A stretch of DNA of 33,731 nucleotides from Bacillota bacterium. Its GTDB lineage: Bacteria > Bacillota > Desulfotomaculia > Desulfotomaculales > Ammonificaceae. Below are positions 5,583 through 13,848 of the stretch, piece after piece. Location of the stretch: NCBI GenBank assembly GCA_040755295.1, contig JBFMBK010000020.1, positions 1 to 33,731 of the forward strand. Direction: 5' to 3'. The position numbers and the translations under genes were made by a program. The notes beneath the pieces are model-generated. The model did no database searches, was not told where the DNA came from, and saw only the letters and a list, made by a program, of their open reading frames with translations. Position 1 is the stretch's first letter; each line of letters begins with the position of its first letter.

Positions 5583-7127
5583 ATGGCTGGGGTGACGATG
5601 GGAATTGTGGTGGGGAACCTGGCGCGTGCGCTGCGCGTTGACAACCGTCCCATCCTACGCTGGATCGGCGAAAACGAAATGGTCAGCGAAAAGGGTATCC
5701 GGCTGGAGCTTTACAACCGCGCTTTCCTGCGGGAGATTTTCGAAGACGAGTCTCCCGAGCAGGTCGTCCCGAAGTGCAGCCAGGTTGGGCTAACTACGCT
5801 ACAGATCATCAAAACGGCCTTTTTCGCCAAGCGGTACGGGTACGGTGTAATCTACACCCTGCCGACGCGGGATCTCGTCAGCGAGTTCCACGAAACGAAG
5901 GTCCTGCCGATGATCGAGAAAAACGAGGCGCTGCGGCCTAGTGGGACGGACAAGGTCGGCGCGAAGCGGTTCGGCAGTGGATTTGTTTTGTACCGTGGGA
6001 CATTCGGCGAGCGGCAGTCAATTATGGTCAGTTCGGACCTAAATGTCTATGACGAAGAGGATCGGTCGAACCTGGCCGTAATCGAGGGGTTAGAAAGTAG
6101 GCTACAGGCGAGTCAGTACGCCGGACAGTGGCACTACTCAAACCCGACGGTGCCGAATGTCGGGGTTGATAAAGTTTGGCAGCAGAGCGACCAGAAACAC
6201 TGGTTCGTTCGCTGTCCCGGCTGCGGGAAACGGCAGTATCTTTCCTGGCCGGACAGCGTTGATATAGACGCGGAGCAGTATGTCTGCGTCAAGTGCAAGC
6301 GAGTTCTCGATGATGATACCCGCCGGCGCGGGGTGTGGGTGCCAAAATGGGCAGGGAAGAGTATTTCGGGGTACTGGATTAGTCAGATGATGGCGCCGTG
6401 GAAGTCAGCGGCGGACGTGATCTGGGCATTCCGAAATAAGACCGAGGACTATTTTTACAACTTCGTGTTGGGCCTGCCGTTTGCGGGCGGGCCAACGGCG
6501 GTTGGACGCGGGGACATTCTTAAAAACCTGAGTGCAGCTGCAAACGACGGCGTCAGCGCGTGCATGGGCGTTGACCAGGGTAAGGTTCACCACTGCATTA
6601 TCGGCAATCACAAGGGGCTATTCCGGTTCGTCGTGGCGAAGACTTGGGAAGAGGTCAAGGGCCTGATCACGCAGTATGACGTCCGGTGCTGCGTAATTGA
6701 CGGCAATCCGGACAAGGATGAGGCGACGAAGTTAAGAGAAGCATTTCCGTTCCGGGTTTACCTGAACTTCTACGTCGACGACCCGAAGCGGCCGAAGGAC
6801 CTCGAACCGGTTGATCGCGGCCGGGACGCCGAGGGTGTCCTGCTGGCCGAGCGGACGCAGGTCATCGACCGCGTGATTAAGGATTTTAAGGCCGGTAAGA
6901 TCCTGATTACGCCGCACGATCCGGTAGATCCGTACCAGCTAGAAGAGTACGCGAAGCATTGGGCGGCGCTGTACGAGGTGCGGAGTACGGACAAGATGGG
7001 GAACGAGGTCCGGCGGTGGGCGAACTCGGGTCCGGATCATTGGGCGCATGCGTCAGTGTACTGGTGGGAAGCCATGCGGATGCACGCCGGCGAACTTCTG
7101 CCGGCGGTGCCGAGCAAGGAGGAATAA
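5583..7127 (+). CDS. terL: Terminase large subunit, GpA-like, with zinc ribbon
   Basis: The protein has 514 residues from ATG 5583, ten bases after GGGAGG inside terS; ATG 5598 is an alternative start. Residues 64-71 (KCSQVGLT) occupy the Walker A position in the relaxed form of GpA-type terminases, and VYDEED with D157-D160 is the Walker B/catalytic pair. A zinc ribbon follows, CPGC 211-214 and CVKC 235-238, typical of the lambda gpA group. The C-terminal nuclease half shows MGVDQG (D331), VIDGNPDKDE (D373) and PDHWAHA (D485), the expected metal-binding acids of the RNase H-like fold. The enzyme is the motor that pumps DNA into the procapsid through the portal and cuts it. It forms a pair with terS and is followed by two small membrane-protein genes before portal. 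Confidence 0.92.
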   Translation: MAGVTMGIVVGNLARALRVDNRPILRWIGENEMVSEKGIRLELYNRAFLREIFEDESPEQVVPKCSQVGLTTLQIIKTAFFAKRYGYGVIYTLPTRDLVSEFHETKVLPMIEKNEALRPSGTDKVGAKRFGSGFVLYRGTFGERQSIMVSSDLNVYDEEDRSNLAVIEGLESRLQASQYAGQWHYSNPTVPNVGVDKVWQQSDQKHWFVRCPGCGKRQYLSWPDSVDIDAEQYVCVKCKRVLDDDTRRRGVWVPKWAGKSISGYWISQMMAPWKSAADVIWAFRNKTEDYFYNFVLGLPFAGGPTAVGRGDILKNLSAAANDGVSACMGVDQGKVHHCIIGNHKGLFRFVVAKTWEEVKGLITQYDVRCCVIDGNPDKDEATKLREAFPFRVYLNFYVDDPKRPKDLEPVDRGRDAEGVLLAERTQVIDRVIKDFKAGKILITPHDPVDPYQLEEYAKHWAALYEVRSTDKMGNEVRRWANSGPDHWAHASVYWWEAMRMHAGELLPAVPSKEE

Positions 7128-7129
7128 TT

Positions 7130-7237
7130 GTGATTGAGTTCGAGCCGGAAAGACCGGGTTTGGCGGACAAGTTGGCGGCAGCGTTGATTTACCTTTTACC
7201 GACAGTTATAACACTGGTGATCGTATGGCCGCGGTAG
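7130..7237 (+). CDS. Small single-helix membrane protein
   Basis: This frame encodes 35 residues from GTG 7130, seven bases after AAGGAGG (7117-7122), an excellent ribosome site. The N-terminal half is polar (IEFEPERPGLADKL). The rest, AAALIYLLPTVITLVIVW, is one hydrophobic helix ending in PR. It overlaps the next small membrane-protein gene by 13 bases. Function is unknown; position between terL and portal is unusual for a lysis protein. Confidence 0.6.
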   Translation: MIEFEPERPGLADKLAAALIYLLPTVITLVIVWPR

Positions 7238-7422
7238 TGTTAGGGTTTATTTCGGGCGGGATACTCATGCTGGGCGGTGTGGCACTCGGGGCCTTGATGT
7301 CGTGGCGGTTGATGCAGCGGGAAAGTCCCCTGCCGGTTCCGGCGCGGTTGAAGTTGTTCGAGTGCTTTGCGCATACCGACGAATCCGAGGCGCGGATGGA
7401 GGAGCGAAATGGGCATTCTTGA
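7225..7422 (+). CDS. Small membrane-anchored protein
   Basis: A 65-residue protein starting at ATG 7225, overlapping the previous small gene and, at its 3' end, the portal start by 14 bases. Residues 4-30 (VLGFISGGILMLGGVALGAL) are a glycine-rich hydrophobic helix, followed by a polar tail with CFAHTDESEARMEERN. The ribosome site is weak (GGTGAT), which suggests translational coupling to the upstream gene. I recognise no family. With the preceding gene it forms a tiny two-gene membrane module inside the packaging genes. Confidence 0.6.
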   Translation: MAAVVLGFISGGILMLGGVALGALMSWRLMQRESPLPVPARLKLFECFAHTDESEARMEERNGHS

Positions 7423-9325
7423 CGGCATTAAGGGCATCTTTTCCGGCGGCGGGCGGGATGTCGTGGTCGACCAGGACCAAACGCCCGAAGAGCAGGATCT
7501 CGTCCGGTTCGTTTACCGGCTTTTCGACGACGCGCGCAAGGCCCGCGTAGATGTTGAGAAAACTATGAAGGACAACTGGAAGGCGTACCGTGGCCGGGAC
7601 AAGCAAAAGCTGCCCAAGTACAAGAAAAAGGCGCGGCTGAACATTTGCTTCACCATCGTCGAAGCGATTCTGCCGTGGCTGACCGAAAACAAGCCCGAGA
7701 TCATCTTTATCCCGGGAGAGAAAGATGACATTTCTCATGCCGAGATTATGCAGAAAATTGTGGATAATCTCTGGGTGCGCCTGGCAATCCAGTATATCCT
7801 TACCCGCCTGGCGAAAGCGGGACTGGTCTTTAATAAGGGATTCCTCAAGGTGCTTTGGAATGTGGACGCCGCCGGCGGGATCGGGGAAGTGGATGTTCGA
7901 TATGTAAGTCCTTTCAAGATATACCCGGATCCGGACTGCCAGAGCCCGGATATCCAGGATTGTATGTACGTGATCGAGAGTTATCCGCTGGATTTAGGGA
8001 CAATCCGGCGTATGTTTCCGAAACGCGGCTGGAAGGTCAAGCCAGACGCGCAGCTCTCCCAGATGTACCCGGGAGAGTATTGCGAGCCGTTGACGGCCAG
8101 GCACAACATTGACGATGTCGTTACCGCCGGCGGCAACTGGCGCGCGAAGGGCCGGTTACGCGCGCGGATTATCGAGTGTTGGTTCAAGGACGACACGGTT
8201 GAGGTCCTACGCGAGCAGGACAGCGACGGCAGCGAGGTCACCAGGCATGCGCTGAAGTATCCCAACGGTCGAGTGATCACGGTAGCAAACGGGGTGCTTC
8301 TTGATGACAGACCGAATCCATATCTTTCGTCCAATGGTAAGGTGTTTCCATATGTGTCTTTCGACAACTATGACAATCTGGACGAAGACGGGATTGAGGA
8401 AGACACTGGCGGCGGGTTCTGGCCGATCAGCGAGGTTGAGCAGCTCACCCCGATCCAAAACGCGCTTGACGACTTGATTCGTCGTGTCCTTGACAATGCG
8501 GCGCTGACCGGTAACATGCAGTGGATTCTCGACCAGGAGTCAGGGGTCGATCCGGAAACGTTGACCAACCAGCCCGGCTTGATCGTGCGGAAAAACAAGG
8601 GGACCGAAGTCCGGCGTGAGAAGCCGCCCGAGATGGCGGCGTATATCATGCAGTTATTGACACTGCTTCCGACATGGGGTGAAACGGTCAGTGGCGTGCA
8701 TGATGTGACGCAGGGGCGCAGGCCGCAGGGAATCACCGCGGCGGCGGCGATCGCCGAGCTGCAGGAGGCCGGGCAGGCTCGGATTAGGTTAAAGAACCGC
8801 AGCATGGAGAAGACCGTGAAGGACCTCGGGGAACTGATTAAATCCCGGGTTATGCAGTTCTACCCGCCCGGCCGAATCATCCGCGTGGTCGGGAAGGACA
8901 AGCAGGTGCAGTTTATTCCGTTTGATCCCCGCAATATCAAGGGGGATTTTGATGTGCTTGTTGAGGCCGGCAGTAGCCTTCCAGTGTCGAAGGCCGGGAA
9001 GTACAACCAGGCGACGTTCTTGTTTGAGAAAGGTGCGATCGACGCGCAGGCGCTCTTGGAAGCGGTCGAGTGGCCGAACCGCGAGGAGGTTCTGCAGCGC
9101 ATGGGCAGGTTGCAGCAGTCCGGGGGGCCTGCGGGTGCTCCCGTGCCCGGCGCGACGCCGCCCATTACCCCGCCCGCCGTCATTCCTCCGGAGGCGGTGC
9201 CGCAGGATATCGGGGACTTGCCGCCTGGGCCGGGTGCCGGAATTCCACAGGTCCCGCCGGACGTTGCGATCGCTCTCCTCGGGTTGCTTCAGCAGTTACA
9301 GCAGGGAGGGAGTGTCGGTATGTGA
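7409..9325 (+). CDS. Portal protein, P22-type
   Basis: The protein has 638 residues from ATG 7409 behind GGAGGAG (7398-7404). The composition and order fit podovirus-type portals. A basic region KYKKKARLNICFTIVEAILP at about 70-90 is followed by LPWLTENKPEIIFIP, the wing and stem segment with YVSPFKIYPDPDCQSPDIQD, and a late helix with AAAIAELQEAGQARIRLK. The last 60 residues are Pro/Gly-rich and end in an LLQQLQQGG segment, probably a barrel or tail-binding extension. Twelve copies would form the ring at the capsid vertex through which terminase moves DNA. It lies between terL and the scaffold/capsid genes as expected. The role is confident; the P22-type subfamily is judged from length and motifs. 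Confidence 0.88.
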   Translation: MGILDGIKGIFSGGGRDVVVDQDQTPEEQDLVRFVYRLFDDARKARVDVEKTMKDNWKAYRGRDKQKLPKYKKKARLNICFTIVEAILPWLTENKPEIIFIPGEKDDISHAEIMQKIVDNLWVRLAIQYILTRLAKAGLVFNKGFLKVLWNVDAAGGIGEVDVRYVSPFKIYPDPDCQSPDIQDCMYVIESYPLDLGTIRRMFPKRGWKVKPDAQLSQMYPGEYCEPLTARHNIDDVVTAGGNWRAKGRLRARIIECWFKDDTVEVLREQDSDGSEVTRHALKYPNGRVITVANGVLLDDRPNPYLSSNGKVFPYVSFDNYDNLDEDGIEEDTGGGFWPISEVEQLTPIQNALDDLIRRVLDNAALTGNMQWILDQESGVDPETLTNQPGLIVRKNKGTEVRREKPPEMAAYIMQLLTLLPTWGETVSGVHDVTQGRRPQGITAAAAIAELQEAGQARIRLKNRSMEKTVKDLGELIKSRVMQFYPPGRIIRVVGKDKQVQFIPFDPRNIKGDFDVLVEAGSSLPVSKAGKYNQATFLFEKGAIDAQALLEAVEWPNREEVLQRMGRLQQSGGPAGAPVPGATPPITPPAVIPPEAVPQDIGDLPPGPGAGIPQVPPDVAIALLGLLQQLQQGGSVGM

Positions 9326-9405
9326 AACAGGTGGTAGTTAGCAGTCGACGCAGCCCGCGGGGCCGCGGTCGGCAGAAATTCGCTTACCTGAAGGAGGAAG
9401 ATCAT

Positions 9406-9717
9406 GTGAAGAGTGCGATCGGGCGCAGGCTGGCGGCGACGAAAAGTGAAGCGGCGGCGCGCAGGGAAGTCCTGGCAATAGCTGGTGCGAAAAAGGTCAC
9501 CGAGAAAAAGCAGCCTAAAAACGGGTGGGATGGGGGTGCTGAGCGTCCCGGTTTCCGCGTCTACGACCGGTACCTGAAGGAGATCAAGGACTGGAAGGTC
9601 GGGCAGGAGGTTGTTTTGGTAATGAGGGCCAAGGTTGTCCAGGCCGAGGCCACTGACGAGGGGAAGAATAAACAGACCAGCGCCAGGCTGGAAATCACCG
9701 ACATAGGTACGCTCTGA
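9406..9717 (+). CDS. Hypothetical head-region protein
   Basis: The protein has 103 residues from GTG 9406, which follows a perfect AAGGAGGAAG (9391-9400). The frame is also open upstream to GTG 9322, which overlaps the portal stop and has GGGAGGGAG before it, so a 131-residue form is possible. The N-terminal third is Ala/Lys/Arg-rich and helical. The C-terminal part (GFRVYDRYLKEIKDWKVGQE, then VVLVMRAKVVQ and ARLEITDIGTL) looks like a small beta-barrel. Located between portal and scaffold; family not recognised. Confidence 0.6.
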   Translation: MKSAIGRRLAATKSEAAARREVLAIAGAKKVTEKKQPKNGWDGGAERPGFRVYDRYLKEIKDWKVGQEVVLVMRAKVVQAEATDEGKNKQTSARLEITDIGTL

Positions 9718-9884
9718 TGCCGTTCAAATCCGAGGCGCAGCGGCGCTACTTATGGATGAAGCATCCGGAACTTGCCCGCCGGTGGGCGCATGAATACGGG
9801 ACGCCGAAAGACTTACCGGAACACGTGAAGCGCGGCGCAATCCAGCGCCGTTTAGATAAACACAAAAAGCGGGCCACCCCGTAA
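9717..9884 (+). CDS. Small conserved-looking phage protein (MPFKSEAQRRYLW type)
   Basis: A 55-residue protein starting at ATG 9717 that overlaps the previous TGA by one base (TGATG), so it is translationally coupled. The start MPFKSEAQRRYLWMKHPELA, followed by RRWAHEYGTPKDLPEHV, resembles a small protein seen beside portal and capsid genes of many phages and prophages. It is very basic and ends in a Lys/Arg cluster. The role is unknown; nucleic acid or capsid binding is only a guess from charge and place. Confidence 0.75.
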   Translation: MPFKSEAQRRYLWMKHPELARRWAHEYGTPKDLPEHVKRGAIQRRLDKHKKRATP

Positions 9885-9908
9885 GGGAGCCCGGGGAGGT
9901 AACCAAAA

Positions 9909-10793
9909 ATGGGTGACTATTTAAATCCGGGAGCCGGTGAGGCCACCCCGGGCGGCGCAGGAGAACCGAACCTTGACGACATGAACCTTGACGACCTGGG
10001 TTTGGGAGGCGGCGGCGAGCCGGAGGGGGCGCTAGGTGAAGGCGGGGAGCCGCCCGAGATCACGGTGGAGATCGACGGCGAGCAGGTGCCGCTTTCCGAA
10101 ATCAAACGGTGGCGGGACACCAGGACCAACCTGGAATCCGCGTACACCAAGAAGTTTCAAACTCTTGCCGAGCAACGCAAGCAAGTTGAACCGTTGATGA
10201 ACTGGTTTCGCTCGAATCCCCGGCAGGCTCAGGTTATCGCCGCTGTGGTGGACGGGCAGATCACTCCGCAACAGGCGCTACAGTACCTGACGCGACATGC
10301 CGGACCCGGCCACCAAGCGACACCTACCGGGCAGGTTCCGCCCGAGGTGGCGCAGGTAATAGATGGCCTAAGGCAAGAAGTCGCCTGGCTGAAGAGCGCT
10401 ACCACGAGTCAACTGCAGGCCCAAGCCGATCAGCAGATCACCGCCACGATGGCGAATCTGGCCGAGCGGGCGAAGGCCGACGGGCTGGAGTGGACAAGAG
10501 AGCTCGAACAGGAGATCCTTGAAACAGCGCTCCAAAACAACGTGAGTAACCTGGAGCTGGTCTATAACGCTCTTGCCACTCAGAAGCTGAAGGCGCAAAT
10601 CGCCGAGGCCAAGAAGCAGGGCGAACTGGAGACGCTTCAGCGGCTGAAGCAAAACCGGCAGAAGGCCGGGGGCATCCTGGGCGGTCAGCAGCGCGGCGGC
10701 GCAGCGCCGGCGAAGGACATCAAAAGTTACAAAGACGCGACAGACGCCGCCCTTGCCGATGAAGCCCTGTTGAATTCACTGATCACGGAATGA
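9909..10793 (+). CDS. Capsid scaffolding protein
   Basis: A 294-residue protein behind GGGGAGG (9893-9899). It has an acidic Gly/Glu/Asp-rich N-terminus, a central VEIDGEQVPLSEIKRWRDTR segment, then long amphipathic helices rich in Gln and Ala, and a short C-terminal part with SYKDATDAALADEALLNSL. High helix content, charge and position directly before the major capsid gene are those of phage scaffolding proteins, which direct procapsid assembly and then leave. The sequence VEIDG.....L.E.....R...N...A.T.K.QTLAE is frequent in Gram-positive phage scaffolds. No protease motif is visible, so removal may be by exit rather than cleavage. Confidence 0.82.
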   Translation: MGDYLNPGAGEATPGGAGEPNLDDMNLDDLGLGGGGEPEGALGEGGEPPEITVEIDGEQVPLSEIKRWRDTRTNLESAYTKKFQTLAEQRKQVEPLMNWFRSNPRQAQVIAAVVDGQITPQQALQYLTRHAGPGHQATPTGQVPPEVAQVIDGLRQEVAWLKSATTSQLQAQADQQITATMANLAERAKADGLEWTRELEQEILETALQNNVSNLELVYNALATQKLKAQIAEAKKQGELETLQRLKQNRQKAGGILGGQQRGGAAPAKDIKSYKDATDAALADEALLNSLITE

Positions 10794-10812
10794 CGGAAGG
10801 GAGGTAGGGGTA

Positions 10813-11763
10813 ATGCCCCTAAACTATGATGCGCTCACGACCACCACGGAGAAGTATTATCTCAAACCGCTGGTGGACAACGTTTTCAACGCCACTGTGT
10901 TGTTGCGGAAGCTGTCGGCGGACGCCGATCCGGCGGAGGGCGGCGAAAAGTTAAAGCAGCCCCTTATTTACGCGGAGAACAGCGCAGCCGGGTCGTACAG
11001 CAAGTACGACATCCTGAGCACCACCCCGAGCGACGAGCTGACGGCAGCGCTCTTTGCCTGGAAACAACTCTATTGCAACGTAAGTATTTCCGGGCTTGAA
11101 GAGGCTCAAAACAGAGGGGCGCGTGCGGTCCTGAACCTGGTGAAGTCAAAGATGCAGGTTGCCGAACTGACGCTGAAAAAGCTCATGACGACCCAGTTGT
11201 TCAGCGATGGGACGGGTAATTCCGGTAAGGACATCACGGGTATACATGCAGCGATCGATGACGGGACCAACGTGGCGACGTACGGCGAGATCGATCGAAC
11301 CACTTACACCTGGTGGAAGGCGAAACGGTATGCTAACGGCGGGGTCGATAGGGTACCGACGCTGACCCTGATGCAGACGGCGTACGGGTCGATCAGCGAT
11401 GACACCGAGTTTCCGGATTTAATTGTTACCACGCAGACGATTTGGGACTGGTACTGGGCACAGTTGACGCCGCAGCAGCGGTATGAAAACGAACAGCGGT
11501 CCGCCAACGTTGGTTTCCGGCACCTGATGTTCAACCAGACGCCGATCATCGTGGACAAGGCGTGTACCGCGAAGCGGATGTACATGATCAACACCAAGTA
11601 CCTGAAGCTCCGGCCGCACGAAGAGAACGCCGGGAAGTTCCGCCAGACAGGTTGGAAAAAACCGACAAATCAGGACGCGGCTGTCAATCAGATGCTCTGG
11701 TACGGGAACCTGACTTGCTCGAACTGCAGCAAGCAGGCTGTGATCGAAGACCTGGCGCCGTAA
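10813..11763 (+). CDS. Major capsid protein
   Basis: A 316-residue protein starting at ATG 10813 with GGGAGGTAGGGG upstream. The features expected of an HK97-fold coat are present: a helical N-terminal arm (TTEKYYLKPLVDNVFNATVL), a tight turn with GGEKLKQPLIYAENSAAGSY, a long spine helix with ARAVLNLVKSKMQVAELTLK followed by LFSDGTGNSGKDITGI, and a beta-rich end with LTCSNCSKQAVIEDLAP. It follows the scaffold gene and is followed by a strong hairpin, typical of a highly expressed coat gene. The assignment rests on context, length and these patterns; a precise coat subfamily cannot be given from sequence alone. Confidence 0.85.
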   Translation: MPLNYDALTTTTEKYYLKPLVDNVFNATVLLRKLSADADPAEGGEKLKQPLIYAENSAAGSYSKYDILSTTPSDELTAALFAWKQLYCNVSISGLEEAQNRGARAVLNLVKSKMQVAELTLKKLMTTQLFSDGTGNSGKDITGIHAAIDDGTNVATYGEIDRTTYTWWKAKRYANGGVDRVPTLTLMQTAYGSISDDTEFPDLIVTTQTIWDWYWAQLTPQQRYENEQRSANVGFRHLMFNQTPIIVDKACTAKRMYMINTKYLKLRPHEENAGKFRQTGWKKPTNQDAAVNQMLWYGNLTCSNCSKQAVIEDLAP

Positions 11764-11785
11764 GTGCGCCTGAGCTAACCGACGA

Positions 11786-11810
11786 CCGGGCGGGCGGTCA
11801 ACCCGCCCGG
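11786..11810 (+). terminator. Strong intercistronic hairpin after the capsid gene
   Basis: CCGGGCGGG (11786-11794) and CCCGCCCGG (11802-11810) form a perfect 9-bp GC stem with a 7-base loop. Only CTTATT follows, so it is at best a partial terminator. It may also protect the capsid mRNA 3' end and so set coat protein stoichiometry. Confidence 0.6.
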
Positions 11811-11835
11811 CTTATTCCAAAGGAGAGTGATAAGT

Positions 11836-12057
11836 GTGGGGTTCAAGGCGATCATTGAGGCTACCAGTCCGGAGGTTGTAGCGAAAATCGGCAATGACGT
11901 TGTGATCGTCGTTCATAATGCCGCGCCGGATAACACAATCGGAGCGACTATCGCGGGCCCCGGTTCGCTGTGCATCGACCGGACGAACTCGAACCTATAC
12001 GTGAACGCGGGCACCAAGGCGGTTCCGGCGTGGAAACTGGTGACGAGGGCGGCTTAA
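11836..12057 (+). CDS. Small beta-rich head protein, possible decoration protein
   Basis: The protein has 73 residues from GTG 11836, nine bases after AAAGGAGA (11819-11826). The in-frame GTG at 11827 overlaps that site. The sequence is beta-strand-rich (NDVVIVVHNAAPD, then GSLCIDRTNSNLYVNAGTKA), like small capsid-surface or head-completion proteins located just after the coat gene. It lies between two strong RNA hairpins. Function is inferred only from place and composition. Confidence 0.65.
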   Translation: MGFKAIIEATSPEVVAKIGNDVVIVVHNAAPDNTIGATIAGPGSLCIDRTNSNLYVNAGTKAVPAWKLVTRAA

Positions 12058-12069
12058 TCTTGTTCTTGC

Positions 12070-12093
12070 GGGGCGGAGGGAGACCTCTGCCCC
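12070..12093 (+). other. Intercistronic hairpin with GAGA tetraloop
   Basis: GGGGCGGAGG (12070-12079) pairs with CCTCTGCCCC (12084-12093), ten pairs including one G.T. It closes on GAGA, a GNRA-type tetraloop. No T-run follows directly. It is likely an mRNA-stabilising or processing element between head genes. Confidence 0.6.
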
Positions 12094-12119
12094 GGTTCAA
12101 AAAAACGGAGGTGTAAGGC

Positions 12120-12554
12120 ATGGCCTTGACAGTGACAATTGACGGTGAGGTCCAGCTCGGCGCGCAGATGACGAAGGGCGACCGGCGAATGAGGCAGATC
12201 ATGGGCACCATGGACTTCGACAGCAGTTACCCGACGGGCGGCGAGGCGCTGCCGTCTACGTTCCCGCTTACGACGATCAAAGGGATGAAGATTGAGACCA
12301 AGTCGGGTTACATGTTCGAGTGTGACCGCAGCGCGAAGAAGATTAAAGCGTTCCATCCGCGGGCGGCAATTACCAACACCTTGGCGGCAAGCGTCAATGC
12401 GGGCGCAACCTCGGTTACTTCCACGGCGGCGAACGGGGCAATCATTACCTTATCGGGTAACGCGGGCGTGGCCGCCGGTCCCGGCGCGGAAGTCCCCAAC
12501 CTGACCGACCTTTCGGCGCTGACCGGCGTTGGATTCATTGCATGGGGGTGGTAA
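12120..12554 (+). CDS. Hypothetical structural protein
   Basis: A 144-residue protein starting at ATG 12120 behind GGAGGTG. The first half is beta-strand-like (ALTVTIDGEVQLGAQMTKGD, then FPLTTIKGMKIETKSGYMFE). The second half is an Ala/Thr/Gly-rich beta segment (TLAASVNAGATSVTSTAANG) ending in hydrophobic residues. Such composition is common in virion surface proteins. It lies in the head gene block between the capsid and adaptor genes. No family is recognised; head decoration or vertex fitting is the likely class. Confidence 0.7.
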   Translation: MALTVTIDGEVQLGAQMTKGDRRMRQIMGTMDFDSSYPTGGEALPSTFPLTTIKGMKIETKSGYMFECDRSAKKIKAFHPRAAITNTLAASVNAGATSVTSTAANGAIITLSGNAGVAAGPGAEVPNLTDLSALTGVGFIAWGW

Positions 12555-12556
12555 GC

Positions 12557-12883
12557 ATGGCGATGGCTGTAGTTAAAAATATTGGCGACAGAAAGGTAAC
12601 GCTGCGGTGGGCGGGGCAGGATCTATACGAGCTTAAACCCGGCCAGGAAATGCCGGTACCCGTTCACCTGGCGAAGCATTACGCGGGCGACTGGGACCTG
12701 AAAGACGGAGCACTGAAAGAAGAAGAGGAGCGACGCGTCACGGGTCTGTTCGGCGGGCAGAGAGTGCTGCAGGTTGTGAAGCAGGTACCGGATAAACCGA
12801 AGCCGGAACGGAAACTGCCCAAGCTGCCGGGCGAAGGCGGGGAAGGCGAACAGCCGTTTGCGGCGCTGGCGGGGGAGGAGTAA
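12557..12883 (+). CDS. Hypothetical small head protein
   Basis: The protein has 108 residues from ATG 12557, six bases after GGGGGTGG (12544-12551). An in-frame ATG at 12542 lacks a ribosome site. Residues 1-50 form probable beta strands (KNIGDRKVTLRWAGQDLYEL, KPGQEMPVPVHLAKHY), and the C-terminal part is Lys/Pro/Glu/Gly-rich. It is translated as part of the head block, with two-base spacing from the previous gene. Function is unknown. Confidence 0.65.
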   Translation: MAMAVVKNIGDRKVTLRWAGQDLYELKPGQEMPVPVHLAKHYAGDWDLKDGALKEEEERRVTGLFGGQRVLQVVKQVPDKPKPERKLPKLPGEGGEGEQPFAALAGEE

Positions 12884-12886
12884 ATC

Positions 12887-13225
12887 GTGCCCGCGCAGGA
12901 TTGCGAAAACGGCAAAATCAGTCGGTCGTGGGTTGCTGCGGACAGCAAGGACAATGCCGAAGCTACGGCAACCAAGGCGGCTGTAACGGGGGCTGTCCAC
13001 TTCGTTTCTCACGTTTCGGCCAGCTTTAGCGGTGCGGCAACGAAGCTTCTGCAAATCAAGGACGATGTAACCATTATTTTTGAGCGCTACATTGTCAACG
13101 CCGAAACAGTTAATTTCTCCGTGCCCCTGAAAATTACGTCAGGCAAGGCTGTTAGCGCCGTGCTGGCGGCCAGCGGGACGGCGGGCGTGATCGGAAAGGT
13201 GAACCTGGCCGGGTTTACGGTGTAA
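12887..13225 (+). CDS. Hypothetical structural protein
   Basis: A 112-residue protein starting at GTG 12887 after GGGGGAGGAG (12871-12880). It is Ala/Val/Thr-rich and predicted all-beta from patterns such as VTIIFERYIVNAETVNFSVP and SAVLAASGTAGVIGKVNLA. It lies just before the adaptor gene, where head-closure or minor virion proteins are common. I recognise no family. Confidence 0.65.
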   Translation: MPAQDCENGKISRSWVAADSKDNAEATATKAAVTGAVHFVSHVSASFSGAATKLLQIKDDVTIIFERYIVNAETVNFSVPLKITSGKAVSAVLAASGTAGVIGKVNLAGFTV

Positions 13226-13239
13226 ACGGAGGGGATGGC

Positions 13240-13848
13240 ATGACGGGGCAGGAAATCGTCACCGACTGCCTGCGGGCTATAGGTGAAGCCGATCCGAATA
13301 ATCCAGTCGAGCTTAGCCGGGCGGACTGCCTGGCGCTGGTTAACTATGCCTATCAGGAGATCATGGGGCTGCTGCTCAACATCCAGAAGAGCACGACGCT
13401 GACCGTGACCGCCGGGAAGGCATCGCTGCCTTCTGATTACCTGGCGCCCGTGCGGGTGTACGATAGTACGACCTGGCCGCCGCTGAAGCAGATTTTTGAC
13501 ATCGCGGACAAGGTCGACGACAACGCGGCCACGGAGCAGTACTGGATTCCCAACGAGATGGAGATTTACTTTTACGGCATAACGCCGACCAACGCGCCGA
13601 CGCTGTATTACAAAGCGAAGCCTGCCGCGATAGCGGACAGCGCGGGCTCAAGCCCGACGGCGCTTAAAGGGAAATATCATAAGCGTTTTGCTACGTACAT
13701 CAAGATGGTCATGGCCGAGCGGCGCGACAGTATGAACACCTATTTCGCCATGCAAGGCGAATGGCTGGACATACTGGACGAAATTGAGGAAAAGCATAAG
13801 GGCGGTCGACGGGATAACGAGCCGCTTTGTGTGCGTGAGGTGTATTAA
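13240..13848 (+). CDS. Head-tail adaptor protein (podovirus adaptor type)
   Basis: The protein has 202 residues from ATG 13240. The helix TGQEIVTDCLRAIGEADPNN, the repeated helix pattern ...CLALVNYAYQEIMGLLLN, the beta insert SLPSDYLAPVRVYDSTTWPP, and the late helix YHKRFATYIKMVMAERRDSM match the SU10/P22 gp4-like adaptor group. Adaptors bind under the portal and connect it to the tail. The family pattern 'I......l.e.....w....L..winea..eia......' is visible. It is followed at once by the nozzle fragment. The role is well supported by order (portal, coat, adaptor, nozzle). Confidence 0.8.
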   Translation: MTGQEIVTDCLRAIGEADPNNPVELSRADCLALVNYAYQEIMGLLLNIQKSTTLTVTAGKASLPSDYLAPVRVYDSTTWPPLKQIFDIADKVDDNAATEQYWIPNEMEIYFYGITPTNAPTLYYKAKPAAIADSAGSSPTALKGKYHKRFATYIKMVMAERRDSMNTYFAMQGEWLDILDEIEEKHKGGRRDNEPLCVREVY

